The notes under the pieces were generated by a model that made no database searches, was not told the DNA's origin, and saw only the letters and a list, made by a program, of their open reading frames with translations. This document shows, in pieces, positions 23,029-30,506 of a stretch of DNA of 32,949 bases. The position numbers and the translations under genes are program-made. This DNA is from Alphaproteobacteria bacterium (GTDB lineage: Bacteria; Pseudomonadota; Alphaproteobacteria; RF32; CAG-239). The stretch covers positions 1-32,949 of the forward strand of contig JAFVFH010000017.1 of NCBI GenBank assembly GCA_017475525.1, read 5' to 3'. How positions within the stretch are numbered: position 1 is the stretch's first letter; each line of letters starts with the position of its first letter.

Positions 23029-23294
23029 AAAAAAATAAACCACCTTTGGAGGTGGTCTGGAGAGTTGAACAATCATGTTACGCTAAATGACCCTCTCAGC
23101 CTTTATGATTTAAAAATCACTGGACATCCACTGAAAGCTCCCAGACCATATATATGACCTGGGATTATTTTACTTTTGGCGATTATCAAGCGCCAAAAGG
23201 TATGACGATGTCAATCCCAGACACCGAACGTAACAAGAGCTGTTCAAGGCTCCGAACCGCCTTCGGTTCTAAATGCGCTTTATCAAAGCGCATC
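23029..23294 (-). ncRNA. Type-2 structured leader RNA with terminator (copy D)
   Basis: On the minus strand: hairpin ATGCGCTTT/AAAGCGCAT (23293 down to 23273); hairpin GAACC/GGTTC; GGAGCC; P1 AGC/GCT, whose loop TTGAACA (23247-23241) pairs perfectly with TGTTCAA (23071-23065); long stem TGTTACGTT/AGCGTAACA (23235-23227, 23084-23076); inner hairpins including CTTTTGGCG/CGCCAAAAG; GTCATTT and ATGATT as in C and E; CTCTCC; terminator CCACCT/AGGTGG and a T-tract. A -10-like TATAAA and a -35-like TTGCCT lie just upstream. The glycosyltransferase ATG is 23 nt beyond the T-tract. Confidence 0.75.
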
Positions 23295-23345
23295 TAAGAA
23301 CTTTTATATCAGGATATCAAAAAAAGGCAACAGAAATTTTGAGTT

Positions 23346-23540
23346 AATAAAAATACCCGCAAAGGCGGGTTGCTTTTGGGCGGATACGATAAGAGATGGG
23401 CTCGGATAAACCTCGCCCTCCTCGTTCATTCGGCTTAAAAGCCTCACCGGCGTCTTTGCATCCGCCTTTCACTCGTCGTCGAACCCACTTCCCGGGTTCA
23501 AATCCCTTTCGGCCAATAAAAATACCCGCAAAGGCGGGTT
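23346..23540. repeat. Duplicated terminator with tRNA 3'-end remnant
   Basis: A 26-bp direct repeat holding the hairpin CCCGC/GCGGG occurs at 23346-23371 and 23515-23540. Read on the minus strand, each is a terminator with a T-rich tail; the second one follows tRNA-Ser. Between them are 143 bp of higher-GC DNA. Its plus strand ends GGGTTCAAATCCCTTTCGGCC, which resembles the T arm and 3' end of the neighbouring tRNA-Ser (GGGTTCGAATCCCTTTC) in inverted orientation. No 5' half of a tRNA is visible. The minus strand is open across the region, but that looks like a non-coding artefact. Confidence 0.5.
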
Positions 23541-23544
23541 TTAT

Positions 23545-23636
23545 TGGCGGATAGAAAGGGATTCGAACCCTTGGTACCCTTTGACAGGTACACACGATTT
23601 CCAATCGTGCGCCTTCGACCACTCGGCCATCTATCC
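23545..23636 (-). tRNA. tRNA-Ser (GGA anticodon)
   Basis: A class II tRNA with acceptor GGATAGA/TCTATCC, anticodon arm CACGATTGGAAATCGTG giving anticodon GGA, a long variable arm (TGTACC...GGGTACC), T arm AAGGGTTCGAATCCCTT, discriminator G and encoded CCA. It reads UCC and UCU. Confidence 0.95.
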
Positions 23637-23694
23637 AATATGAATTGTTCTTTAATGTATTTTTTGTGATGACGCAAGTGTTTTTTTCAAGTTT

Positions 23695-24525
23695 TTATAT
23701 TTTCGGATACCAGTTCGAGAGTTTGCGTTTGAACTTGTCAGTTGTCTTTTTGGCGTAATATTTGACCCCGAAACCATAAAAAGAATCGTCTGATTTTAGG
23801 TGATTGTTGATGAGGTGTTTGTCATATCCGCTTTTGTTTTCAATGCGCGAATCGATATAAAATATCGGCTCTTTCAAATTATATTCGGGGTGTTTTAAGG
23901 TATTGACGCGAATAAACGGCATGCGGCTTGTTTTGAACAATCTTAAAGGATATGCCAATTGGTCTTCTTTTTTATAGTTTTTAATATAGCTGTTGCCCGA
24001 AAATCCAAGCTCGGTTAAAAACGGCGTTAAAATACTTTCATATGTTTTACGATTTGATGTGGGAACAATGCTGTTCCAAAATTCATGAAATTTCGGATGT
24101 TTCAAAACATCGTTTTTAAAGACCATAAAATAGCTGTCCAAGTGATAGCTGCTGTTGTAGTTTTCGGTTAATCCCCAAAAATCATAGTCACGCAGATTCA
24201 TATAGTCAAAAATATCTTCCATGTTGCTTAAAGGGCCGTAGATGCTGTCGTTGCAGATGATCATTTCATCATAGGTCATGATTTTTTCCCAACCGATGTG
24301 ATTGATTAAAATCTGCCAAGAGCCGAAGTCATAACTCTTATGTGGCGCAGATGCGGCATATTTTGTATAGGGGCATATTTTTTGAAGCTCGGCAGGTGAG
24401 AAATTGCCGTCGGCAAAATAGTAAACATCGCTTATTTTTGAAAGTTTTCGCGCCAAATAAAGTACATAGTCTTGCAGTGTGTTTTTTTTATCAAATCCGG
24501 CAAGAAGGCAAAGTCTGTTTTGCAT
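23695..24525 (-). CDS. Rhamnan synthesis protein F-like (RgpF) protein
   Basis: A 276-residue protein resembling the RgpF family of polysaccharide-assembly proteins or glycosyltransferases. Signatures: SYDFGSWQILI, TYDEMIICNDSIYGPL, DYDFWGLTENYNSSYHLDSY, FMVFKNDVL, FHEFWNSIVP and YESILTPFLTELGFSG. It is shorter than full RgpF proteins because only one domain is present. The start at 24525 follows GGAGATCAAA; an upstream TTG at 24537 is less likely. It probably contributes to the same surface glycan as the GT2 at 22143. The GT2 transcript is separate, since tRNA-Ser and leader D lie between. Confidence 0.8.
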   Translation of the reverse strand: MQNRLCLLAGFDKKNTLQDYVLYLARKLSKISDVYYFADGNFSPAELQKICPYTKYAASAPHKSYDFGSWQILINHIGWEKIMTYDEMIICNDSIYGPLSNMEDIFDYMNLRDYDFWGLTENYNSSYHLDSYFMVFKNDVLKHPKFHEFWNSIVPTSNRKTYESILTPFLTELGFSGNSYIKNYKKEDQLAYPLRLFKTSRMPFIRVNTLKHPEYNLKEPIFYIDSRIENKSGYDKHLINNHLKSDDSFYGFGVKYYAKKTTDKFKRKLSNWYPKI

Positions 24526-24662
24526 TTTGATCTCCAATGTTTATGATTGTTCTAAAATATAAGGGAAGTTTTGCGCTTTTAAATGGGGTAAAAAATAAAA
24601 ATTTTAATGAAAGATTTAAAATTAAAGCGTATGTTCAGAACGCAAAAAAAAAGGATAGTTTC

Positions 24663-25784
24663 ATGAAAAATGTTTTTGATTTCGATTATAACACAAGTAT
24701 CGTTTCCGTTTCTAATTCAATTTTAAGGCATTACGGGGTGGCTCAAAAACACGCCTCACTTCAAGTTTTGGATAAAGCGCTTGAAAATTCGCCTAAAAAT
24801 GTGATTTATATGATTTTAGACGGGCTCGGGGCAGAACTGTTGGCAAAACATTTGCCTGAAAACAGTTTTTTGAGAAAGCATAAAATTTGCGATATTTATT
24901 CTGTTTTTCCGCCCACAACGGCAGCCGCAACAATTGCTTATCACAGTGGCTTAACACCTTATGAAAGCGGGTGGATTGGTTGGATGTGTTATTATCCGCA
25001 ATATCACAAAATCATTGAAAACTTTAATAATATTGATTTTTATTCTGGCGAAAAATTACAAACACCGGCACCTGCCAAAACACTCATTCAATTTCAAACG
25101 ATATATGAACAGATTGTTGCAAAAAATCCGGATGTTGAATATCACAAAATCTTTCCTGATTTTGAAACGAACGGGTGCAAAACATTTGATGAAATGTGCG
25201 GGCGAATCTCTCAAACAATTGAAAAAAACGACAATCGAAAATTGATTTCGGCTTATTGGACGGAACCCGACCATTTGACACATTTGAATGGTGTTTCATC
25301 TCAAATTGTGAAAAATACAATTGAAGATTTGAATGCAAAGCTCGAAAAAATGATGAGAGGCTTAAAAGACACGATTTTGATTGTTTCGGCGGATCATGGT
25401 CTGACAGATGTTGAGCAGATTTTCTTAAATGATTATCCTTTAGTTTTTGAAATGCTTAAAATGCCGCCATGTATTGAGGCGCGGTTTGTAACTTTTTTTA
25501 TTAAAGACGGTTTGGAAGAAGCTTTTAAGGCAACGTTTGAAAAATCTTTCGGTGTGGATTTTAAGCTTTATACCAAAGAAGAATTTTTGAAAACAGGCTT
25601 GCTTGGGCAAGGCAAAAAGCACCCTTGCTTAGATGGCTTTTTAGGTGATTTTGTTGCTATTGCCATAACAAACAAAACAATCAGATACAAAAGCGAATCG
25701 AGAATGCTAAATGTTGATAAGGCAGATCATGCCGGCATCAGCAAAGCAGAAATGGTTGTGCCGCTGATTGTGGCAAAAGTTTAG
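24663..25784 (+). CDS. Alkaline-phosphatase-superfamily phosphodiesterase/pyrophosphatase
   Basis: A 373-residue metal-dependent hydrolase of the type I phosphodiesterase/nucleotide pyrophosphatase group. Metal and catalytic sites are recognisable in order: MILDGLGAEL (Asp), FPPTTAAATIAYHSG (Thr nucleophile), WTEPDHLTHL (Asp, His), SADHGLTD (Asp-His) and KADHAGISKAE (His). ATG 24663 follows AAGGATAG at correct spacing; the 42-codon upstream extension has no such site. No signal peptide, so it probably acts in the cytoplasm. It is divergent from the RgpF-like gene. The TAG stop overlaps the end of the convergent TSCPD gene by 3 bp. Confidence 0.85.
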   Translation: MKNVFDFDYNTSIVSVSNSILRHYGVAQKHASLQVLDKALENSPKNVIYMILDGLGAELLAKHLPENSFLRKHKICDIYSVFPPTTAAATIAYHSGLTPYESGWIGWMCYYPQYHKIIENFNNIDFYSGEKLQTPAPAKTLIQFQTIYEQIVAKNPDVEYHKIFPDFETNGCKTFDEMCGRISQTIEKNDNRKLISAYWTEPDHLTHLNGVSSQIVKNTIEDLNAKLEKMMRGLKDTILIVSADHGLTDVEQIFLNDYPLVFEMLKMPPCIEARFVTFFIKDGLEEAFKATFEKSFGVDFKLYTKEEFLKTGLLGQGKKHPCLDGFLGDFVAIAITNKTIRYKSESRMLNVDKADHAGISKAEMVVPLIVAKV

Positions 25785-26050
25785 ACTGTTTTGCTGTCAG
25801 ATTTTGAGAGAACATCATCTAAAGCATGAGCCAATTGATCGGCACAAGAGGTTTGTTTGCCACGGCATAAATTGCCACGCAACAAATCTGCCGTTTTTTG
25901 CGGATCAGCCCCTTCCAAGAGTTTGCCGATGGCTGCTAAATTGCCGGGGCAACCGCCCTCAAACTTGACATTATGCAATTTGCCGTCTTTGAGTTCAAAG
26001 CTGATGTGTTTAGAACATGTGCCTTGCGGGGCATAAGAATATATTGCCAT
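25781..26050 (-). CDS. TSCPD domain protein (small)
   Basis: An 89-residue protein made of one TSCPD domain: YAPQGTCSKHISFEL, VKFEGGCPGNLAAIGKLLEG, and CRGKQTSCADQLAHAL near the end, with four conserved-looking Cys. The domain also occurs at the end of B12-dependent ribonucleotide reductases, where the Cys may bind metal; the stand-alone form has no firm function. It starts at 26050, since the longer frame overlaps the flavodoxin gene. It lies 11 nt downstream of the membrane-anchored flavodoxin gene on the same strand. Confidence 0.8.
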   Translation of the reverse strand: MAIYSYAPQGTCSKHISFELKDGKLHNVKFEGGCPGNLAAIGKLLEGADPQKTADLLRGNLCRGKQTSCADQLAHALDDVLSKSDSKTV

Positions 26051-26061
26051 TTTTTTTGCCT

Positions 26062-26682
26062 TTACTTTGAGAGATTGTTGAGCCATGTGATGATTTTGTT
26101 TTTAACCTGCGCGTTATATTCCGGTGTTAAATTGTTGAAATTTTCAGATATGAGAATATCGGCATTTTGCGCATTTGCGGCAAAGTCTTCAAAAAATTTG
26201 CCATAGTTGCTGCCTTGTGTTGAAAAAGGCACGACGCGTGCACCTTTGAAATCCGTTTTTTGCAAAAAGCTGAACAATGCGGGCGCCATGGTGTACCACC
26301 AAACGGGACCGCCGACAAAAATGGTGTCATAATCTGCAATGTTTGGTTTGAAACCTTTTTCGAGTTCAGGATAATTTTTGCTCATCAATTCTTTTTTGCT
26401 TTCCATATAAACGGAGGGCGAAGAATATTGTTTGATTGTTTTGATTTCATAGGTTTTGGCGTTTGTTAAAGCTGCAATTTGTTCGGCAATTTCTTTGGTG
26501 TGACCGGTCCAAGAATAGTAGACAACCAAAACATTTCCCAAATCGGCATGAAGCGTCGGCTCAATTTTAAAATTTGCCATCTCCGTTTTGTTTTTTTCTT
26601 TGACCTGATAGAGATGGTAGGCGCTTGCACCGCTGATAACAATGATGGCGATAACAACAATGTAAAAAATGATTTTAAACAT
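26062..26682 (-). CDS. Membrane-anchored flavodoxin
   Basis: A 206-residue protein: one N-terminal membrane helix (IIFYIVVIAIIVISGASAYH), a short linker, then a flavodoxin domain from about residue 50. The FMN phosphate loop is YYSWTGHTKEIAE. The ring-binding loop is VGGPVWWYTMAPALFSFL, and FSTQGSNYGKFFED follows. It should carry electrons at the membrane surface; orientation is not decided by the sequence. -35/-10-like TTGACT and TATAAT elements lie upstream on the minus strand. It is divergent from the NAD(P)H oxidoreductase gene. Confidence 0.88.
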   Translation of the reverse strand: MFKIIFYIVVIAIIVISGASAYHLYQVKEKNKTEMANFKIEPTLHADLGNVLVVYYSWTGHTKEIAEQIAALTNAKTYEIKTIKQYSSPSVYMESKKELMSKNYPELEKGFKPNIADYDTIFVGGPVWWYTMAPALFSFLQKTDFKGARVVPFSTQGSNYGKFFEDFAANAQNADILISENFNNLTPEYNAQVKNKIITWLNNLSK

Positions 26683-26757
26683 GGCTTTTCTCCGAAAATC
26701 TTTTTATTATATATAAGAGATAAAACATATAAGAGTCAAGACGGAAGGAAAAAAAGT

Positions 26758-27318
26758 ATGAAAGTTTTGTTTGTTAATGCATGTGTCAGAAGCCGGTCGC
26801 GCACAAAAATTTTAGCCGATTATTTGATTGAAAAACTCGGTGCAAAAGTTGATGAAATCAATTTAAATGAGGATGCGCCGAAGCCGTTTGATGAAATGAT
26901 GCTTGAAAAAAGAGATGCACTTATCAAAAAAGGTCAGTTTGATAATAAAGCTTTTGATTATGCAAAGCGGTTTGCAGATGCTGATATGATTATCATTGCC
27001 GCTCCGTTTTGGGATTTTTCGTTTCCTGCGCTTTTAAAAACATTTATTGAGCATGTGAATGTTTCAGGAATCGTGTTTAAGTATACCGATACAGGCATTC
27101 AAACGCTTTGCAAGGCATCGAAGCTTTATTATGTAACAACAATGGGAGGATATAACCCGACAGACTACGGATTCGGATATATCAAAGCATTATGCGGTGC
27201 ACTTTACGGGATTGATGATGTGCGGCTCATCAAGGCGGAAGGTTTGGATATCGTCGGCAACGACGTTGATGAGATTATGGAAAAGGCAAAAAAAGAGATA
27301 GACAAGATGGTTGGATAA
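26758..27318 (+). CDS. NAD(P)H-dependent FMN oxidoreductase (flavodoxin-like fold)
   Basis: A 186-residue flavodoxin_2-type reductase related to quinone reductases and azoreductases. Seen: KVLFVNACVRSRSRTKILA as the FMN phosphate loop, IIAAPFWDFSFPALLKTFIE and TMGGYNPTDYGFGYIKALCG. Such enzymes pass two electrons to quinones, azo compounds or nitroaromatics. ATG 26758 follows ACGGAAGGA. It is the first plus-strand gene of the redox island and lies upstream of the MerR-type promoter. Confidence 0.85.
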   Translation: MKVLFVNACVRSRSRTKILADYLIEKLGAKVDEINLNEDAPKPFDEMMLEKRDALIKKGQFDNKAFDYAKRFADADMIIIAAPFWDFSFPALLKTFIEHVNVSGIVFKYTDTGIQTLCKASKLYYVTTMGGYNPTDYGFGYIKALCGALYGIDDVRLIKAEGLDIVGNDVDEIMEKAKKEIDKMVG

Positions 27319-27332
27319 GTTTGAAATTTTAT

Positions 27333-27363
27333 TTGACTTAGAGCACACTCTAAAAGCTAAAGT
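27333..27363 (+). promoter_or_regulatory. MerR-type promoter of the CMD-cupin/flavodoxin operon
   Basis: TTGACT (27333-27338) and TAAAGT (27358-27363) are 19 bp apart. The spacer holds the palindrome TTAGAG-N4-CTCTAA (27338-27353). Over-long spacers with a central dyad are typical of promoters untwisted by MerR-family activators. A hairpin AAAGTGA/TCACTTT follows in the leader. The same promoter recurs at 30450. Confidence 0.75.
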
Positions 27364-27407
27364 GATAATGTTTTATTGTCACTTTAATTTTTATAAGGGG
27401 TCAGAAA

Positions 27408-28415
27408 ATGAAAAAAATTGCGTATGTGTTAATGGGCTTTTATTTGTTTTTGGGGAGTAATGCGATGGCTTTGAATATGCAGGAAAAAGCGATTGTGGAG
27501 GCGGCGGCAAATGCGGCGCTCGGCAATCAGGAAGGTTTGAAAAAAGCTTTGATTGAAGGTTTAGATAAGGGCGTGAGTGTCAATGAATTTAAGGAGCTTT
27601 TGGTTCAAGTTTATGCTTACTGCGGTTTTCCTAGAAGTTTGAACGCGCTTTCAACCTTAAAAAATGTTGTTGAAGAACGCGGAAACAAGGACAATGTAGG
27701 GCTTAAAGCCGGCGCAAAACCGCAAGGCGATGCACTTGAGTACGGCGCTCAAAATCAAACAAAATTGGTTGGTTCAGAGGTCAAAGGTCCGCTTTTTGAA
27801 TTTGCACCGCAAGTTGATGAATACTTAAAAGCGCATTTGTTCGGTGATATTTTTGCACGCGATAATGTGAGCTGGAAAACAAGAGAAATTGCAACCGTTG
27901 CAATGCTTGCCGTGCGCGACGGTGTCGAAGGGCAATTAAATGCACACATTGACATTGCCAAACACAATGGTGTTTCAAACGAAGACGTAGCGCAAATTTT
28001 GGACTTAGCCCGCTTTGAAAAGGCGCAAAATGTGCTTTTCGGTTTTGGTTTGCCAAACACGGCATATGCCAAATATTTTATCGGCAACAGCTATTTGCAA
28101 CCGCTGGTTTCTGAGGGTGTTGGTATTGCCAATGTTACCTTTGAACCGAAATGTCGCAACAACTGGCATATCCACCACAAAGGCGGGCAGATTTTGCTTG
28201 TTGTGTCGGGACGCGGTTGGTATCAAGAATGGGGTAAACCTGCTCAGGAATTGAAACCCGGTGATGTGGTGAATATTCCCCCCGAAATTAAGCATTGGCA
28301 CGGTGCGGCAAAAGACAGTTGGTTTACGCATATTGCCATAGCCGTTCCTGCAGAAGGCAGCTCAAATGAGTGGCTCGAAGAAGTGTCTGACGAAGAATAT
28401 AACAAATTAAAATAA
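27408..28415 (+). CDS. Exported carboxymuconolactone-decarboxylase-like/cupin fusion
   Basis: A 335-residue protein: signal peptide (about 1-21, ending AMA), two CMD/AhpD-like helical segments (about 25-90 with VYAYCGFPRSLNALSTL, and about 110-200 with WKTREIATVAMLAVRDG and QLNAHIDIAKHNGVSNE), then a cupin domain (about 225-320) with metal ligands in NNWHIHHKGGQILLVVSG and PPEIKHWHG. The CxxC pair of AhpD peroxidases is absent; only one Cys is present. Its substrate is unknown. It heads an operon with the flavodoxin 15 nt downstream. Confidence 0.85.
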   Translation: MKKIAYVLMGFYLFLGSNAMALNMQEKAIVEAAANAALGNQEGLKKALIEGLDKGVSVNEFKELLVQVYAYCGFPRSLNALSTLKNVVEERGNKDNVGLKAGAKPQGDALEYGAQNQTKLVGSEVKGPLFEFAPQVDEYLKAHLFGDIFARDNVSWKTREIATVAMLAVRDGVEGQLNAHIDIAKHNGVSNEDVAQILDLARFEKAQNVLFGFGLPNTAYAKYFIGNSYLQPLVSEGVGIANVTFEPKCRNNWHIHHKGGQILLVVSGRGWYQEWGKPAQELKPGDVVNIPPEIKHWHGAAKDSWFTHIAIAVPAEGSSNEWLEEVSDEEYNKLK

Positions 28416-28430
28416 AGAGGGCTTTTTAAT

Positions 28431-29039
28431 ATGAAAAAAATACTTACATTTTTAACCATCGTTTTATTAAACTTTAATGCGCAAGCACAGGAGAATGATA
28501 TGTCAAATTCAAAATCTATTGTTGTTTATTTTTCAAAAACGGGTGAGCAATATGGCGTCGGCACCATCACGGAGGGCAACACGGCAATTGTTGCGAAGAT
28601 GATTGCCGATAAGACAGGAGCTGATTTGTTTGAAGTGAAGGTCAAAAATGACAATTATCCGACGGCTTACAAGGCTTTAACCGAAGTTGCCTTAAAAGAG
28701 AAACAATCAAATGCACGTCCTGAATTTGAAGGCGATGTTGCAAATTTTGCAGATTATGATGTTGTCTTTTTAGGCTCGCCGAACTGGTGGGCAGATATGC
28801 CGATGGTTTTATACACTTTTATCGAATCGCATAACTGGCAAGGCAAAAAAGTTGCGCCGTTTGTGACCCACGAGGGAAGCGGGCTTTCATCTATTCCTTC
28901 AAAAATCAAATCTGCCACAGGTGCTGAGGTTTTAGAGGGTTTAGAGATGTATGGACACATTGCCCAAAACAGCCGCGAAGAAGCTGAGCAAAAAGTTGAG
29001 AGCTGGCTTCAAAAACTCAATTTTTTGAATAAGAGATAA
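28431..29039 (+). CDS. Exported flavodoxin with a possible internal cytoplasmic start
   Basis: A 202-residue protein with signal peptide MKKILTFLTIVLLNFNAQA and a flavodoxin domain: VVYFSKTGEQYGVGTITEGN (FMN phosphate loop with an insertion), VFLGSPNWWADMPMVLYTFI, and FVTHEGSGLSSIPSKI. A second ATG at 28500 (MSNSKSIVV) follows a better ribosome-binding site, AGGAGA with 5-nt spacing, than ATG 28431 has. Internal initiation would give a cytoplasmic flavodoxin of 179 residues. The second gene of the MerR-type operon. Confidence 0.88.
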   Translation: MKKILTFLTIVLLNFNAQAQENDMSNSKSIVVYFSKTGEQYGVGTITEGNTAIVAKMIADKTGADLFEVKVKNDNYPTAYKALTEVALKEKQSNARPEFEGDVANFADYDVVFLGSPNWWADMPMVLYTFIESHNWQGKKVAPFVTHEGSGLSSIPSKIKSATGAEVLEGLEMYGHIAQNSREEAEQKVESWLQKLNFLNKR

Positions 29040-29066
29040 TTTTCCAAGCCCATGGATTCTATCACC

Positions 29067-30113
29067 TTATTTATATCTTAACCTAAACGTATTTCCTGTC
29101 GGCTTGGAAATCTTTTCAGCCTCTTCAACGGTGTAGATGCGTTTGGGTGCGCTTCTTTGCGTATTATTTGTTGCCGGAATGTTCGGTTCAGACGAAGGCT
29201 CGGTATTATTTGAGGCTAAAACCAAAGTCTCGCCTGATTGACTTTGATATGTGTATCCGTCTTCTCCGTCTGAAACTTTGTTGTAGCGTGTGCCGTTATA
29301 AACAAAAGTGTCTAAAGCCCCTTCATCATTTGCGTCCGGAATATCTTCCAAAGAAGTATAATTTTTGAGAATATTATTGTTGGTATCAAACCACCCGAAA
29401 CTTAAAGCACTCACACCATCGTTTATATTCTCCCAATAATTTTTGCAAGTGCTGACATCACCTCTGCATTCAACCGTCAGATTGGAGAAGTTTGCATTTT
29501 GTCTGGCGTATTCTTCTAGTTCCTCAGTAATCCACTCCATCTCCATTTTCGCAGATTCTAACTGATTATACCAATACATTGCTTGTTCACGTTCATATGA
29601 TGATATGTATGGGTTGCTATCCAGAACACTACAGTCCCAACCATTAACTGTTTGGTTGCATGCCTGTCCGGGTCCCCAGTACATTTGCTGGAGAGCCTCT
29701 TCATGTTTGTTTGTGGCGTTTGTATATGCTGTTTCTCGTTGCCATAAATATTCTCTGTCCTGAAAATTAGCGTAATTGATTTTCAAACTGTCTGGAACAT
29801 CAATGCTTTCTAGGTTTTTCATACTGTCAAAAGCCATTTTTCCGACATTTGTGATTCCATCATTAATCACAATTTTTTTGACTGAAGATGCCGAATCATT
29901 CCATGGTGCAACGGTTCCATAATACATGCGCTGATAATCGCCTATGGCGCCGGTGCCGGAGAGAGTGAGTGTTCCGTCATCTGAGATAGACCACGTGCCA
30001 CTTCCCTCTGTGCCGTTCGCCCAACTTCCGCTTGCTATTTCAGCGTGAGCAGATGGCATTGATAATAAAACAGTTGTCAGAATGTTGAAAATTATAGTGT
30101 TATTTCTCATCAT
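29067..30113 (-). CDS. Secreted BspA-like protein with C-terminal RLRYK motif
   Basis: A 348-residue exported protein. ATG 30113 or 30110 follows GGAGAAAA; the longer frame runs into the leader terminator. The signal peptide is followed by EIASGSW, and a beta segment GTWSISDDGTLTLSGTGAIG shared in pattern with the protein at 11137. Then comes APWNDSASSVKKIVINDGIT, and only one or two LRR_5-like units. The centre (about residues 115-215) is helical and rich in Tyr, Trp, Asn and Glu. The end is PKRIYTVEEA...TGNTFRLRYK. It is the third carrier of this tail. Leader E precedes it. It breaks up the redox island on the opposite strand. Confidence 0.85.
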   Translation of the reverse strand: MMRNNTIIFNILTTVLLSMPSAHAEIASGSWANGTEGSGTWSISDDGTLTLSGTGAIGDYQRMYYGTVAPWNDSASSVKKIVINDGITNVGKMAFDSMKNLESIDVPDSLKINYANFQDREYLWQRETAYTNATNKHEEALQQMYWGPGQACNQTVNGWDCSVLDSNPYISSYEREQAMYWYNQLESAKMEMEWITEELEEYARQNANFSNLTVECRGDVSTCKNYWENINDGVSALSFGWFDTNNNILKNYTSLEDIPDANDEGALDTFVYNGTRYNKVSDGEDGYTYQSQSGETLVLASNNTEPSSEPNIPATNNTQRSAPKRIYTVEEAEKISKPTGNTFRLRYK

Positions 30114-30135
30114 TTTTCTCCTATTTAAGAACGTT

Positions 30136-30380
30136 AAAAAAACCGCACCTTGAGGAGCGGTCGGAGCGTGCAAAAATCATATTAGAGGAAATGACTCCGA
30201 CAGTCTTTAGGAAAAATCCTTGGACATTCACTATCGGCACCCCGAACCAAAATCGGGGATAAATGTGTTATTAAAAATAAAAAATAACACTTCATGCAGT
30301 GTTATCCTCACTGCCTCTAATAAACAAGCTTTTGCAAAGCTCCGCGCCTTTCAGGCACTTGATATGAGAAATCTCATATC
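30136..30380 (-). ncRNA. Type-2 structured leader RNA with terminator (copy E)
   Basis: On the minus strand: hairpin GATATGAG/CTCATATC (30380-30361); hairpin GTGCC/GGCGC; GGAGC (30343-30339); P1 AGCTTT/AAAGCT-like hairpin, whose loop TGCAAAA (30336-30330) pairs perfectly with TTTTGCA (30175-30169); long stem TATTAGAGG/CCTCTAATA (30322-30314, 30188-30180); inner hairpins ATAACACT/AGTGTTAT, CCCCGA/TCGGGG and CCGATAGT/ACTGTCGG, the last with the loop word ATGTCCA seen in D; GCTCC; terminator ACCGC/GCGGT and a T-tract. TTGACA lies just upstream as a -35 box. The gene starts 22 nt beyond. Confidence 0.75.
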
Positions 30381-30449
30381 TATTTTTATGATGGCATATT
30401 TTCAAAGAAATGTCAAAGAAAAAATGTTGAGATATCTTGAGATTTTTGC

Positions 30450-30480
30450 TTGACTTAGAGTATACTCTAAAAATTAGAAT
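30450..30480 (+). promoter_or_regulatory. MerR-type promoter of the flavodoxin/flavin reductase operon
   Basis: TTGACT (30450-30455) and TAGAAT (30475-30480) with a 19-bp spacer. The palindrome TTAGAG-N4-CTCTAA (30455-30470) is identical in its half-sites to that at 27338. The ATG of the next gene is 26 nt downstream. Confidence 0.78.
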
Positions 30481-30506
30481 AACAAAAAACAATAAGGAGA
30501 AATTAT

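Noticed and set aside
23029-23294. TPP riboswitch in leader D because of GGCTGAGAG
   Set aside because: The rest of the TPP core (the second sensor arm with its conserved CCUGAU...AGGGA strand) is missing, and the downstream gene is a glycosyltransferase.
23344-23622. 92-codon minus-strand open frame overlapping tRNA-Ser
   Set aside because: It covers the tRNA and two terminators and contains GFEP-like text typical of reading across tRNA sequence. It is not a plausible gene.
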